From the NCBI GenBank assembly GCA_025200525.1, contig CM045758.1, forward strand, positions 162,437,040 to 162,501,039: DNA of 64,000 nt, read 5' to 3'. The position numbers and the translations under genes were made by a program. The notes under the pieces were generated by a model. The model was given only the letters and a program-made list of their open reading frames with translations. It ran no database searches and had not been told where the DNA came from. Positions 20,948 through 32,573 of the stretch are shown here, piece after piece; the first letter of the stretch is position 1; the number at the start of each line of letters is the position of its first letter. Origin of the DNA: Camellia lanceoleosa. Lineage: Eukaryota; Streptophyta; Magnoliopsida; Ericales; Theaceae.

Positions 20948-23665
20948 TTATTTCCATTCTACCTTTACCATTAGGATGGACTTATTTCTCAACTGTTTCA
21001 CTTGCCGATTCCTGATTCGTTCTAGCCATTCTTTGTATTCTATATTTTCATCAAGAGCTATCCAATGGTAATCAATCACATGAAACAGATCTCGATGATA
21101 ACCTCTCAACATCGATACGTGGAACACATTGTGCATTTGTTCGAATCCTGGTGGCAAAGCAACCCTATAAGCAATTGGACCAAGCCTTTCCAGAATTTGA
21201 AACGGCCCAATGTAACGTGGTGACAATTTACTTTTCTTACCGAATCTCAACTGGCCTTTCATCGGAATCACACAAATAAATACATGGTCGCCAACCTCAT
21301 ACTCAAGAGGTCTTCTTTGTACATCAGCACAATTCGTTTGCCGCTATATGCTGTCTTAAGCCTTTGTTCGATGATTTTAATTTTCTAAGAAGTGTCTTGC
21401 ACAATTTCGGGCCCAAGTAAAGCTCTATCTTCGACTTCTGTCCAAAAAATTGGCAATCTACACTTTTTACCATATAAAGCTTCATATGGTGCCATACCGA
21501 TGCTGGAGTGGAAGCTGTTATTGTATGCAAATTTTGCTAGTGGTAAATTGTCCTCCCAACTCTCTTGAAAAGCTAAAGCACAAATTCTGAGCATATCTTC
21601 CAAAGTCTGTATGGTCCGTTCTAATTGCCCGTTTGTCTGTAGATGGAATACGGTACTGAATCTTAGTTTTGTTCCCATTATCGTTTGCAAGCTTTTCCAC
21701 AATCTAGATACAAATTTCGAATCTCTATTCGAGACAATAGATACCGAAACTCTATGTAAACGAACAATTTCATCGACATATATAATAGCTAATCGATAAG
21801 CATCAAAAGTAGTCTTCACAGGCAGAAAATATGCAGATTTAGTTAGTCTATCAACTATAACCCAAACGGAATCCATACCTCTAGGAGTTCGAGGTAGGCC
21901 AACAACAAAGTCCATGGTTACGTGCTCCCACTTCCATTCCGAAATAGGGAGAGGTTGAAGTAAACCGCCTGGTTTTTGTTATTCAGGCTTAACTTGTTGA
22001 CATTGAAGGCACTTAAACACATATTCTGCCATTTCTTTCTTTATTTTGGGTGACCAATAGCTTTGCTTTAAGTCTCTGTACATTTTGTTATTACCCGGAT
22101 GCATAGCAAACATTGACTTGTGAGTTTCATCTAAGATTCTCTTCTTTAGTTCAGGAATGCTTGGGACACATAGTCGGTTTTGGAATTGCAACACTTCATT
22201 ATCAATGTTGAATTCTGATTCGAATTTGTTTTAAACTCATCAATTATTTTCTTAAGGAACTCATCCTCTTTTTGCCTTTGCTTGACTTCATTAACTAGTC
22301 TCGGCTCAAATAAAATGGCGACTATCAACCCAAATTTTGTTCGTGTAACACAACTTCAATCTCGGTTCTGTCAAAATCTTGCAAGATTTCCTTATATTTA
22401 GTAAGTAAGTAAGCTAAACTCCTCATCAATTTTCTACTCAAGGCATTAGTAACTGTATTGGCTTTCCCAAGGTGATACTAAATCTAAAGATCGTAATCTT
22501 TTATTAGTTCAAGCCATCTTCTCTACCGCACATTCAACTCTTTCTGAGTAAAGAAGTACTTCAAACTTTTGTAATCCGTGTAGACTTCGAATTTTGCCCC
22601 ATACAAGTAATGCCACCAGATTTTCAAATCAAATACAACTGCGGCCAATTCCAGGTCATGTTTTGCGTAGTTCTTCTCATGTGGTCTTAATTGTCGAGAA
22701 GCATAAGCAATTCTCCGTCCTTCCTGCATTAGTACACATCCCAAACCTTTATAATATGCATCGCTATAAATCACAACGTTTTCCGTACCTGTGGGCAATG
22801 TTAACACTAGTGCAAAAGTCAATCTTTTTTTTCAGTTCTTGGAAAGCAGATTCTTTTTTATCATTCCATTCAAATGGTTGTCCTTTGCGTGTCAGTTGGG
22901 TAAGAGGTACAACTATTTTTGAAAATTCCTTCACAAACCTTCTGTAGTACCCAGCTAAGCCCATGAAACTGCAGACTTATGTTACATTTGTTGATGTAGG
23001 CCAACTTATAATTGCCTCTATCTTCTGTGGGTCTACCGAAATCCCATCTCTGTTGATGACATACCCTAAAAAAATAATTTCATCCAACCAAAACTCACAT
23101 TGCTTTAATTGAGCAATTAATTTCTTCTCTCTAAACGTTTGCAAGACGATTCTCAAATGTTGTTCATGTTCAAGTCTACTCTTTAAATATATCAGAATAT
23201 CATCAATAAAAATTACAACAAATTCATCGAGGTAAGGCTTAAAAATTCGATTCATAAGATCCATAAATGCTATAAGGGCATTAGTTACTCCAAACGGCAT
23301 AACAAGGAATTCATAATGATTATACCTCGTTCTGAATGCGATTTTCTCAACATCTTCTGCCTTTACCTCCAATTGGTGATACTCAGATCTCAAATCAATT
23401 TTAGACAATACTTGTGAGCCCTGCAACTGATCAAAGAAGTTGTCAATACGAGGTAAAGGGTATTTATTATTTATTGTTACCTTGTTCAATTCGCGGTAGT
23501 CAATACACAGGCGCAAGGTTCCATCTTTATTTTTCACAAATAATACTGGTGCACCTCATGCTGAAGTACTTGGTCGAATAAACCCTTTGTCAAATAAGTC
23601 TTGCAATTATTCTTTCAGTTCTGAATCTGTGATGGACATCATTCCTAAACCCTTTACTTTGTTGT
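20948..23665 (-). pseudogene. Tekay/Del chromovirus pol, decayed and 5'-truncated
   Basis: The minus strand holds, in order, the start of the RT region (KGFIRPS with a stop at a conserved Trp), the RT core ([21 protein letters not shown]) at 22977-23537, the end of RT and RNase H at 22523-22964 ([15 protein letters not shown]), the integrase zinc region at 21979-22194 (HPGNNKMYRDLKQSYWSP), the integrase core at 21385-21915 (DFVVGLPRTPRG, with the second Asp as SNRDSKF and Glu in QLERTIQTLEDML) and a C-terminal GPF/chromodomain-type tail at 20948-21271 (SPRYIGPFQILER, NVFHVSMLR). The fingerprint is that of Tekay/Del chromoviruses of Ty3/gypsy. Several frameshifts and stops separate the parts. 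Gag and protease are missing because the copy ends near 23665 at a junction with another LTR fragment. Confidence 0.9.
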
Positions 23666-23679
23666 TATTCACTGGGCTC

Positions 23680-24119
23680 TAACTTACTGTATTATTTATG
23701 TATGTAGGTGATTAAGCGCGGGACCAGGCCTAAGCTGCTACTTGGAGATCTATTTTGGTCAACCAACCATCGTGCTTCCCAAGGAGGTTCTCAAATTAAG
23801 AAGTGGTCAAGTTTTGTGAACCATGTTTAAGACTTTTGCTTTCTTTTGTTTTGTTTTGTCTGAATAAGTTTCTATATTGTTTGTGTATTGAGCTAAGACC
23901 CATTTTGGTTTATCTGTATATAAGTTGGTGTTATATATGTAAATATAAGTTTGAAATTTGTTTGTCCCATATACGTCTACACAACTCTATGGACATTGTA
24001 TTTCAATATTGCTTATGCTAGCCTCTTAATTTTCTTAATCTGTTCGGATACCTTCGATAATCCTAGGATTACTGACCGGTTATGATGCAAAACCTATAGG
24101 GGCGGGTTTGGGTCGTGAC
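23680..24119 (+). mobile_element. LTR 3' fragment in plus orientation
   Basis: It ends CTATAGGGGCGGGTTTGGGTCGTGACA-like at 24119, where the last bases GGGTCGTGACA match the minus-strand end of the LTR at 18250 (GGGTCATGACA). Related termini in opposite orientation point to the same broad LTR group. The left border with the pol remnant is near 23670. Its right end lies exactly at the start of LINE sequence. Confidence 0.65.
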
Positions 24120-26140
24120 ACCTATAGATATATCTTGGATTGTGTTAATGATTGGCTTGCTAGATAGAAAGCACAGACTACTCTAATTCAGTTGGTTACA
24201 TTAGCCATTTCGGTATATGCAATGCACACTACCCAATTACCTGCAAATGTCTGTGATGCCATTGATTGAAGTCATAAACCTTTTCTTTGGGAGGGGATTT
24301 CAAGCATAAACGCATGTCTTTAGTCACTTGGGACAATGTTTGTAAGCCAAAATCAGATGGAGGATTTGGGCTTCGAAATGTGCATGATGTTAACCTTGCC
24401 TCCTCTCTAAGCTTGGATGGCGGATGATCCAAAACCTGAACTCTCATTGGGCAGTGTCATTGAAAGGAAAGTACCAAAATTCTAGGCAGCACCTTTGGGA
24501 CTCATACCCATCAAACACCTCTCACACTTGGCAGGGTATTAATAAAAGGGTACATTTATTGAATAATGGCTTGAGATTGAGGGTTGATAATGGTAGAAGC
24601 ATTCTCTTTTGGGTAGACTGTTGGCTGGGAGACACTCCGCTACATCTTGTAACTACTGCTCTTGTCCCAAGTGGTGAACTCCAAAAAACTGTGGTTGACT
24701 ATTGAATTGATGGATCAGGTTAGAATTGGGTCTCTTAGTCTTCATGGCTTTCCTAAAGCTTTCGAGACTGGCTAGGCAGCATATTCCTTATACTAAATGG
24801 GTACAATGAAGATCGCCTAACTTGGAAAGAGTCTAAACACGGTTGTTTCTCAACAAAATCAACCTATCAACAATTAAATCATCTTGGTACTACTTGCAAA
24901 GGTCAAACTAGCTAGCATTCCTTATGGAAAATTTGTAGTCCAAATCGATGGAAGCATTTTACTTGGTTGGTTAGGCATGATCGTATCCTCACCAATGCCA
25001 TGAAATTTTTCAAAAATTTGGGTGATAATGCTAGGTGCCCCTTTTGTGAGCACCATAGTGAAACCACACTCCATGCCCTTCGAGATTGCGACTTTCCTAA
25101 AAAGATTTGGCAAGAGTTAGTCCCCCCTTCCTAATGGTTACGGTTCTTCTCCCTACCATTGGTCAAATGGGTGGACTTTAATCTTAATAAACCACCATGG
25201 TCTAGTGCAGATAGCCATTGGGATCTCTTGTACATGTGCATGTTATCTTCCATTTGGTTTTGGCGCAATCCACAACTTCATGATGAACACTTTGGACTAC
25301 CATCTCAACCCATTGATGATACTCAGAAGAGAGTTCAAGAATTCCTAACAACGTAAGAAATTCAAGGTTATGATCATCCTTCTATCACTTCTGGTGTAGT
25401 TTGGTCTTGGCCCTCCCTGGTTAGACGAAACTCAACACGAATTGTTCTGTTCTGGCCATGACTGGAACCACTGGAGTTAGTGATCTTCTTCGCTCGGAGC
25501 ATGGAAATTGGATTATGAGTTTCCAACATTTTATAGAGGAAGCCACTGTTGGAGCTGCTGAACTCTGGGCTATTTTGATAGGCATCCAAACACTTTAGGA
25601 GGTTGGATTTCGGTTTGTAGAGATTGAAACGGATTCTGTGGAGGCCCTGCATTCAATCGAAAATCTGAGTAAGGTGGACCCGAACATTAACCTGTGCCAT
25701 AACATCCAAGAATTACTTGCTAGAAACTAGACTTGAAAGCTACAAGTAGTAAGGCGTAATGCTAATGGGTGTGCAGATTGCTTGGCTAAAGAAATAAGAC
25801 TGCTAAAGATACAACGGCACATTATCCACTCACCTCCACGAGCAAGGATCCCTATCCCCAAATATTTATGTCCCCTGTCCTAAATCACTCACAACCATTG
25901 GATCATATGAGAATTTCAAGATTTGAGAATCTCAAGACATATCTAATGGTCGTGAATGATTTGGGACAAGGGGACAGGAATATTTGGGAACAGGGAATCC
26001 TTGGGCCACCTCGACCATCTATTTTTACCCTTATTATTTAAGGATGCTCAGGAGCTTTCTACCTTTCTGTTTTTGGGCTTAGGCCCCTCTTGTAACCCCT
26101 CTCCCCCCTCCCCAAAAAAATAAATAAATAAATAAATAAT
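24120..26140 (+). mobile_element. Plant LINE (L1-type), 3' part, decayed
   Basis: The plus strand shows the end of an RT region (NDWLAR then TLIQLVTLAISVYAM), a zf-RVT-like domain near 24920-25100 (WKICSPNRWKHFTWLVRHD, CPFCEHHSETTLHAL) and an RNase H domain near 25450-25795 (GAAELWAIL, EIETDSVEAL, VVRRNANGCADCLAKE) with several stops and frameshifts. The element ends with CTTGTAACCCCTCTCCCCCC and an AAATAAATAAATAAAT tail, as plant L1 elements do. The 5' part is missing where the LTR fragment begins, so the LTR element probably inserted into this LINE or they were joined by a rearrangement. A MITE sits between RNase H and the tail. Confidence 0.85.
25843..26003. mobile_element. MITE of 161 bp with 60-bp inverted ends
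   Basis: CAAGGATCCCTATCCCCAAA at the left is mirrored by TTTGGGAACAGGGAATCCTTG at the right, and pairing continues through TGTCCCCTGTCC and CAACCATTGGAT. It lies inside the 3' region of the LINE. The target duplication is not certain. Confidence 0.8.
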
Positions 26141-27440
26141 GCTTTGTTTTGTTTTTAAGTAAATAATTAAAATCAATTTGGTTTGGTTTTCACGTATTGG
26201 TCAAATAAATTTTTATGTTTTAGGTGTATGATCTAAGATACACTTAAATAGTAAACAAAAAGTGAAAAAATAAAAAATATTGAAGTACATTTATATTAGA
26301 TAAGATGTATCCAAAAAGCGCATAAATTTTTGACTATATGACAAAAAAAAAAAAACAAGACCCCAAAAAACTCAAAATTAGTTTTGAAAATTCACAACCA
26401 AATAAATTTTTAATTTTTAAATTTTAAAAATTATTTTCAAAATATACAACTTAAAAATTAGTTTTGAAAACCAATCACCAAACAAATTTTGAATTTTCAA
26501 AACTCTTTTCACAAAACTAACTCTCAAAATTCATTCTCAAAAATATTTTTTAATTTTATCAAACACCACCTAATATATATACAAATGATGAATCGTAATC
26601 AAGAGTACAATAAACAAAAAAAAGTTTTGTTTTAATTCAAACCCTACTCTTTGAAAAACTTAAAATCTAAATTCAAGTGCAATTTAAAAAAATTATAATT
26701 CCAATGTTAAGCATCTATTCTAATGAAATTTAAGCGGATTAATAAAACTCAATAATTAACACCATAGGTAGTGACCTAATTTGTTATAAAGTACTCAGAG
26801 GGAATAAAAATAATCACAAGAAATATGTGGGTCTGTCACATGAATAGTTATGGATTGTCAATCGTTGTTAAATCTTTATCAAATACTGCATTACTAATTT
26901 ATGTTATGCAAAACTTATCAATTAATCTTATTCATATAGAAGTCCTAAACAAATAGAAATTATTCGGGATAAAACTTCTAGAGCACTCAAAACAACTTGC
27001 TAGGTAGACACTGGTACATTGTCCATTAAATATTTTCATAATATTGCAGCACTAACTTGGGCTCGGAGGACCCCCGGCCATTCAATGATTGCAGGAGCTT
27101 TATCTTGCAGATGGCAATTAAGTGGAGGTTCTAGGATTCATTTGAGAAGAATTTTTTTAACCTGATTTTTTAGTTCTTTGGCTAATTTAGCCTAGCTAAA
27201 TTAGTTTCGTTTGAAAAGAATTTTTTGATTTTTTTACTTTTTTGTGAGAAAAAAAGTAAAATGCTTATAATTTGAATATATCATTTTATTTTATTAACTT
27301 ATTTAGTCTATGTTGTCTTTTTATACTTTTTTAGTCACAATTTAAACCCAACTCACTTGCTAAACGAGGACCCAATCATTCTTTTTGTTGAATTTCTCCA
27401 TCATCAAATATGAATTTTTTGTGTCCGTACAAATATAGTT
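26141..27440. other. AT-rich stretch without genes
   Basis: 26380-26575 holds repeated CAAAATTAGTTTTGAAAA-type text, and 27160-27375 resembles a decayed Tourist-like copy (CTAAACGAGGACCC end). The short GC-richer block at 27050-27140 is open in one frame but not recognised. Confidence 0.4.
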
Positions 27441-27450
27441 TAACACTAAT

Positions 27451-27638
27451 TAAAGAGTAAATATCATTTTCTCCCCCAACCTATCACTCATTTTTCACGC
27501 ACACCCTCATACTTCTATTTATTTCAATTTAGTACCTGAACTTTCCACAAATTGATCAATTAGACCCCTGCCGTCACCTTTTATCCACAATTGGACGGAA
27601 TGTGATGAGCTGTCTCCCTGAACTATCTTTTGGAGGGA
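27451..27638 (+). repeat. Left inverted terminal repeat of the MULE
   Basis: It pairs with 32233-32406 on the minus strand with moderate divergence. In long-TIR MULEs this region carries promoters firing inward. Confidence 0.9.
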
Positions 27639-28233
27639 ATATAAGAGGGTTTTCTTACAAATAAGTTGGTTTAGTTGACAATTCAATTAGGGCTTCGTTG
27701 GGATCAAAATCGGTTTTAGGGTTTTCAAATTCCTTATTCAAAATCGAAGTCAAAGTTCATCTTTGAACGAAGGGCACGAACTAACATTGAATTACGGGTT
27801 GGGTTCGAAGAGAGAAAGATAGCAAGCGAAGGAAACGACCAATTGTTTATGGTATTTACTTTTAATATTTGTTTAATTTTGAAGCTAATGATTATGAAAA
27901 ATCAATTTCTAATAGAATACTATTTTGATTTGGAATTTTTTAGAATACATCTTTGTCTGTTTGTCTTTGAAAAGGATTTGTTTAATCGTAATTGTTTTAC
28001 TTGAATAGTGTAATACTTGATTAGTTTTAGTTTAATCATTTTTTAGAATACAATATATATATATATATATATATATATTAATGTGAGATACATGGATTTC
28101 TTCAATTGGAATTGTCTTATGGTAATAGTAGTTTAATACTATTTTTATTTATTTATTAGTATAATTAGTCCATAATAGCATATTTTTTTCATTTAAAAAT
28201 GCAGAGAAATGATCTTGTTATTTCATAATCAAA

Positions 28234-31062
28234 ATGCATCATGGGGGTTTGGTTATTTATAATCCTCAGAGGGTTTATAGTGGTGGATTGATCAGTTATT
28301 TTGAATTTTGTAATTCTGATGAAATATCACTTATGGAGTTGGATAATATGGCTAACGAAGTAGGTTGCGCTAGATGTAACATCTATTACTATAAGCTTAA
28401 TTATTGTGTTGGGCTAGAGTTGATTAACACTGATGAAGATGTAATGAGGTTAGAGACATTTGTGGATGGAAACAGAATAGTAGAGGTTTATGTAGGTTGT
28501 TTAGGAATGGATGGTATTATAGGGTCAAGTGCAAAAAGAAGTCAGAAAAAGAGAGTACTTGTAGATATACAGGTAGCAAAAGAGGAAGATAGTGATGACT
28601 ATGATCCTAATCCCTCAGACACTTCATCATCTGATGAGTCTGAGAAATATGAGGATAGTGACTACGAATTTTCTGATGATGATGCATTATATGAGGCTAA
28701 TGTTGACAAAGAGCTAGAGTTTGTTGGTGTAGAAAGTAGTAAGAATGCAATGGCTGAGGTAGTTGATGACCTACAAAGCCTTGGAAGCTCCTCTGATGAG
28801 CTAAGAAGTATTGACAGCTCATCTAATGAAGGAGGTACTTCTCATAGGAGCCAATACCCTGTTTTTAATGTTTACTCTAATATACACAATCCTCAATTCA
28901 AACTTGGTATAGAGTTCAAGAGTCGTGATATGTTTAGGGATGCTGTGAAGGGGTATGCAATTAAGTCAGGCAAACATATAACATTTACCAAGAATGACAA
29001 ACAAAAGGTAAGGGCAAAGTGCAAAGTTGGTTGTCCTTGGGTTTGTTATGCTTCATATGTAAAACATGATGGGTTGTATAGGATCAAAACACTTGTTGAT
29101 AAGCACACTTGTAATAGGTCTTTTAATGTGGCACATGTGAGTTCCAAATGGATTGTCAATAGGTACTTTGAAAGAATTAGCTTAAATCCTATATGGCCAA
29201 TTCAGTCATTGGCAGACATTATTTCAAGTGAGCACAATATGAAGGTTAACTTACAAAAAGTGAGAAAGGCAAGAAACAAGGTGTTAACACAAGTAGAGGG
29301 TATTGCAGCTGAGCAATTTGTAATGTTATGGAGTTACATTGAGGAGATTAGGAATACCAATCCTGAAACAACAGTCTGCATGAAGATGAAACAGATTCCA
29401 AAGGTTAATGAAGGGAGTAATCCAAGGGTTATTGATGGAAACAATACAGAGTCAAAGTTCAAAAGGTTGTACTTGTGCTAAGGTCCATTGAATAAAGCTT
29501 TTATGAATGATTGCAAGCCAGTCATAGGAGTTGATGGATGCCATTTGAACGGGTCACATGGTGGTATTCTCTTGACTGCTATTAGGATAGATGCAAACAA
29601 TTGCATATTTCCATTTGCCTATGCAATTGTTGAGAAAAAGAAGAAAAAAAAACATGGTTGTGGTTTCTAGAGCTGCTAGGACATGATCTGAATATTGTAA
29701 ACTCTCATTGTTATACCTTCATGAGTGATAAACAAAAAATTTTAATTGATTCAGTGGCTGGGTTGTTCTCAAATGCTTCACACAGGTTTTGTGTGAGGCA
29801 TTTGTACAACAATTTTAAGGGTGAACACAAGGGGTTGGTTCTAAAAAATCTATTGTGGAACTGCAAGAGCAACAACTGTTCCTGCATTTACCAGAGTGAT
29901 GACAGAGATTAAAGAAATTGATTGTAAGGCATATGATTGGTAAGTTGACAGACCACCAATTCATTGGAGTAGGAGCCATTTCAACACTTTTCCAAAGTGT
30001 GACTTTTTGCTAAACAATCTATCTGAGTGCTTTAATGCAAGCATCTTGGAAGCTAGGAGTAAACCTGTGGTTACAATGTTAGAAAAGATTAGGTTGTTGT
30101 TAATGGAAACAATTCAAAAAATAAAAGATGCAATACAAAGACAAAATGGCCCTATATGTCCTAAGATTCAAAATCATTTGGAGAAAGTGAAAGTGAATAT
30201 GGGTGGATGGATTCCTAGATGGAATGGCAATGAGCAATTTGAGGTTGTAGGGCCATATGGTGAGCAATACAAGCTGGACTTGCAAGCTTGGACTTGTGGC
30301 TGCAGAAAGTGGGATCTATCAGGCATTCCATGTGCCTATGTTGTGGCTGCTGCAAATTTCTTGGGTCAAGAACCAGAAAAATATGTTCATCAGTACTACA
30401 AGATGGAGACTTATCTGAAGATGTATGACAATATGTTGACTCCTATTAATGGTAGAGAAATGTGGCCAAGAACTGAGTATGCAAAGGTGCTACCACCTGA
30501 TGTGAAAAAAAGAGCTGTGAGGCCTAAACAAAATGAAAGAAAGGAGACTGAGGCACCAATTCAAGGCACAAAGCTAGGAAGGCAGGGCACTAAAATGACT
30601 TGAAATAATTGTGGGAAAGTGGGACACAACAGGAGAAGTTGCAAGGTCAAGGACAGATTCAACTACATGCAAGAAAACCAACCTCAGGGGAGCCAAACTG
30701 AACCAAGCCAACCTCAAAGCCAATTAAGTACAGAAGCACCTGAGGTCAAGAGACACATGAGACAAAAGAAACTAGCTATCAGTGTTCTTCCTTTTTCTTT
30801 TTCTTTTTTAAATGGTAATATAAATGTCCTATATTTGATTGTGTTTAATTGTGGATAAGTCAATCTTATTGCAGGTTAAAAGGAGAGTGGTACAAGAAAG
30901 TCAGTCAACTCCATCTCCAATGAGTTCAACCAGCATACCAAAGGAGGGTCAAATGATGTGGAGAGGCAAGTTAGTGTACAATGCTAGAGGCATTAAATCA
31001 GCATCCACTGGGCAAAAAGATGGAGCACCTGGAGCATCTACTTTATTTATTTATTTATTTTG
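28234..31062 (+). pseudogene. MURA-like transposase of the MULE, decayed
   Basis: The frame starts with ATG at 28234 and gives 415 codons: an N-terminal plant MULE domain (YFEFCNSDEISLMELDNMA), an acidic Ser/Asp-rich linker (about residues 115-210), then a MuDR DNA-binding region (RDMFRDAVKGYAIKSGKHI, KCKVGCPWVCYAS). A TAA at 29479-29481 cuts the frame just before the catalytic core. The core continues in the same frame (PVIGVDGCHLNGSHGG), is shifted in an A-run near 29640, shifted again near 29870 and has a stop at 29941. The later part at 30007-30603 holds a SWIM-type finger (WTCGCRKWDLSGIPCAY) in which the usual last His is Tyr. A stop at 30601-30603 replaces the first Cys of a CCHC knuckle (NNCGKVGHNRRSC). 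A last exon probably begins after the AG at 30873-30874. Family assignment is firm; the protein is dead. Confidence 0.9.
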
Positions 31063-31767
31063 TTAATAAGAAGAAGGATGCATTTACATGACTTTCTCAT
31101 TGGGGCTTTTTGTACATGTAATGATTTTTTGTTTGGAATGGTTGCCCTGAACTTGTTAACTATGTAAAGATAGTATTTTGGTTGTCACAAACAATTATGT
31201 GTTTTGAAAACTTGAATGACAAATTTATGACTGTTGTTTTTGTGCATGATGCTCTATTTTAATAGATGGTACTCCTCATTTCTATGTAAATGTAGCTTGT
31301 GTTGGTTTTGGTTGCCATTACATGGATGGATTCCAATTGTGCGTTTTGAATGAATGCCACTGATAGGTTTTTTATTTATTGAATGAATGCCATTTGATGG
31401 ATGGATGCTAGTGATAGGTTTTTTATTCATTGGTTGCCAAGGGGCCATTCAAAGAGGCCACTAATTAGTTATTTTGATGGATGGATGACAAATAGTTAAA
31501 GTAACACACAATGCCACTTTTATTTTATTTTTTTGTTTTTTAATTAAAGGATAATGCCCTGTTTTTGTAAGAATGAACACAAATTGTTTTTTAAGGAACA
31601 AACAAAGGCTGTGATGCTTTGTTTTTTTTTTTTTTTTAAAGTAAAAACTTAACACAAAATCTAAAATTTCATTCATAATATTTCTCCCATTATATTTCAT
31701 TCATAATATTTCCCCCAATTACATTTATTCATTCATAATAGTCCTCCCTATTACATTCTTTCTTACA

Positions 31768-32127
31768 CTACATTACAAACCACATTGATAAAATGATGCA
31801 CCATAAGGCAGCCAAGTATATCCATAGCTTTCTCTCTCTTCTATTCCTTGTTTGCAATCTTGGTTCTAGCTTATTGACCTTCTTCAACAATCCAGAGATG
31901 ATTTGCTCTGCCCGTGAGCACATAGGTGGGTCTACCTAGGTGAACTGATCACAACCATTCGTGAGACAACTAAGGAACCTCCTACCAGGATTTGCATCAG
32001 TCCATAATGTTTGTATTATCCTTCATCTTCCACAGCAAATGCATATCAGGTCTTCCATGTCACTTGCACTCCATCTTCTTTCAGTTGAGCTCGATCTTCC
32101 CATATTTCTTGACCCTCTATTCCTCAT
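31768..32127 (-). pseudogene. GRF zinc-finger protein with C-terminal membrane segment, inside the MULE
   Basis: On the minus strand one frame of 119 codons runs from ATG at 32127 to TAG at 31768-31770. It has a Ser/Arg-rich start, then a GRF zinc-finger signature: CICCGR, WTDANPGRRFLSC, GCDQF, DPPMC. A basic, possibly coiled-coil stretch (AEQIISGLLKKVNKLE) follows, then a hydrophobic C-terminal segment (WIYLAALWCIILSMWFVM). Two stops interrupt it: TGA after CCGR and TAG at the position of a Trp before DPP. The frame is otherwise continuous, so the breaks are point changes. The gene points opposite to the transposase and ends about 0.7 kb after its last exon. GRF fingers bind single-stranded nucleic acid in other proteins; the job here is unknown. 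Confidence 0.75.
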
Positions 32128-32232
32128 TCTCTCTTACCACGAAACAGATGCTCTATTTTTTTTGATTGGAAGCTTGCCTCTGTTATATAGTAGAATGGAA
32201 AGGTTGTTTATGATGGGAAACCCACTTATATT

Positions 32233-32406
32233 CCCTTCAAAAGATGGTTCAGGAGGATAGCTCATCTCATTCCGTTCAATTGTGAACGGAAGATGATAAC
32301 AGGGGTCTAATTGATCAATTTGTGAAAAGTTCGTTCTAAATTAAAATATAAGAGTGCATGTGAAAATGAGTGATAGTTTGAAAAAGAAAATGATATTTAG
32401 TTTTTG
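32233..32406 (-). repeat. Right inverted terminal repeat of the MULE
   Basis: It mirrors 27451-27638. It lies upstream of the minus-strand GRF gene, so it may hold its promoter. Confidence 0.9.
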
Positions 32407-32419
32407 AACATTAACGGAA

Positions 32420-32482
32420 CAATATTTTTTTTTTTTTTTTTTTTGGGCTGGCACACAAAAAAAAAAAAAAAAAAAAAAATTT

Positions 32483-32520
<38 letters not shown>

Positions 32521-32573
32521 TAAAAAAAAAAAGATTTTTTTTTTTTTTTTTTATTTTGTTTTTTTTTATTAAT
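32420..32573. repeat. Alternating long A and T homopolymers
   Basis: Runs of 18 to 25 T or A follow each other (T, then A, then T, then A, then T) next to GGGCTGGCACAC. Such text is error-prone in sequencing and assembly. Confidence 0.9.

Larger units (their letters stand above)
27451..32406 (+). mobile_element. MULE (Mutator-like element) with long inverted ends, complete but decayed
   Basis: Inverted ends at 27451-27638 and 32233-32406 match over about 175-188 bp (shared TAAATATCATTTTCT, CACAAATTGATCAATTAGAC, GGAATG-GATGAGCT). Flanks AACACTAAT (27442-27450) and AACATTAAC (32407-32415) form a 9-bp target duplication with two mismatches, as Mutator elements make. Inside are a MURA-like transposase gene on the plus strand and a GRF zinc-finger gene on the minus strand near the right end. 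Both genes carry stops, so the copy is not autonomous now. Total length is 4956 bp. Confidence 0.9.

Noticed and set aside
21611..22947. Plus-strand frames opposite the chromovirus pol
   Set aside because: They are shadows of the minus-strand integrase and RNase H.
27050..27140. GC-richer block that might be a gene or organelle fragment
   Set aside because: Too short and no match to a known protein or organelle gene could be recognised by eye.
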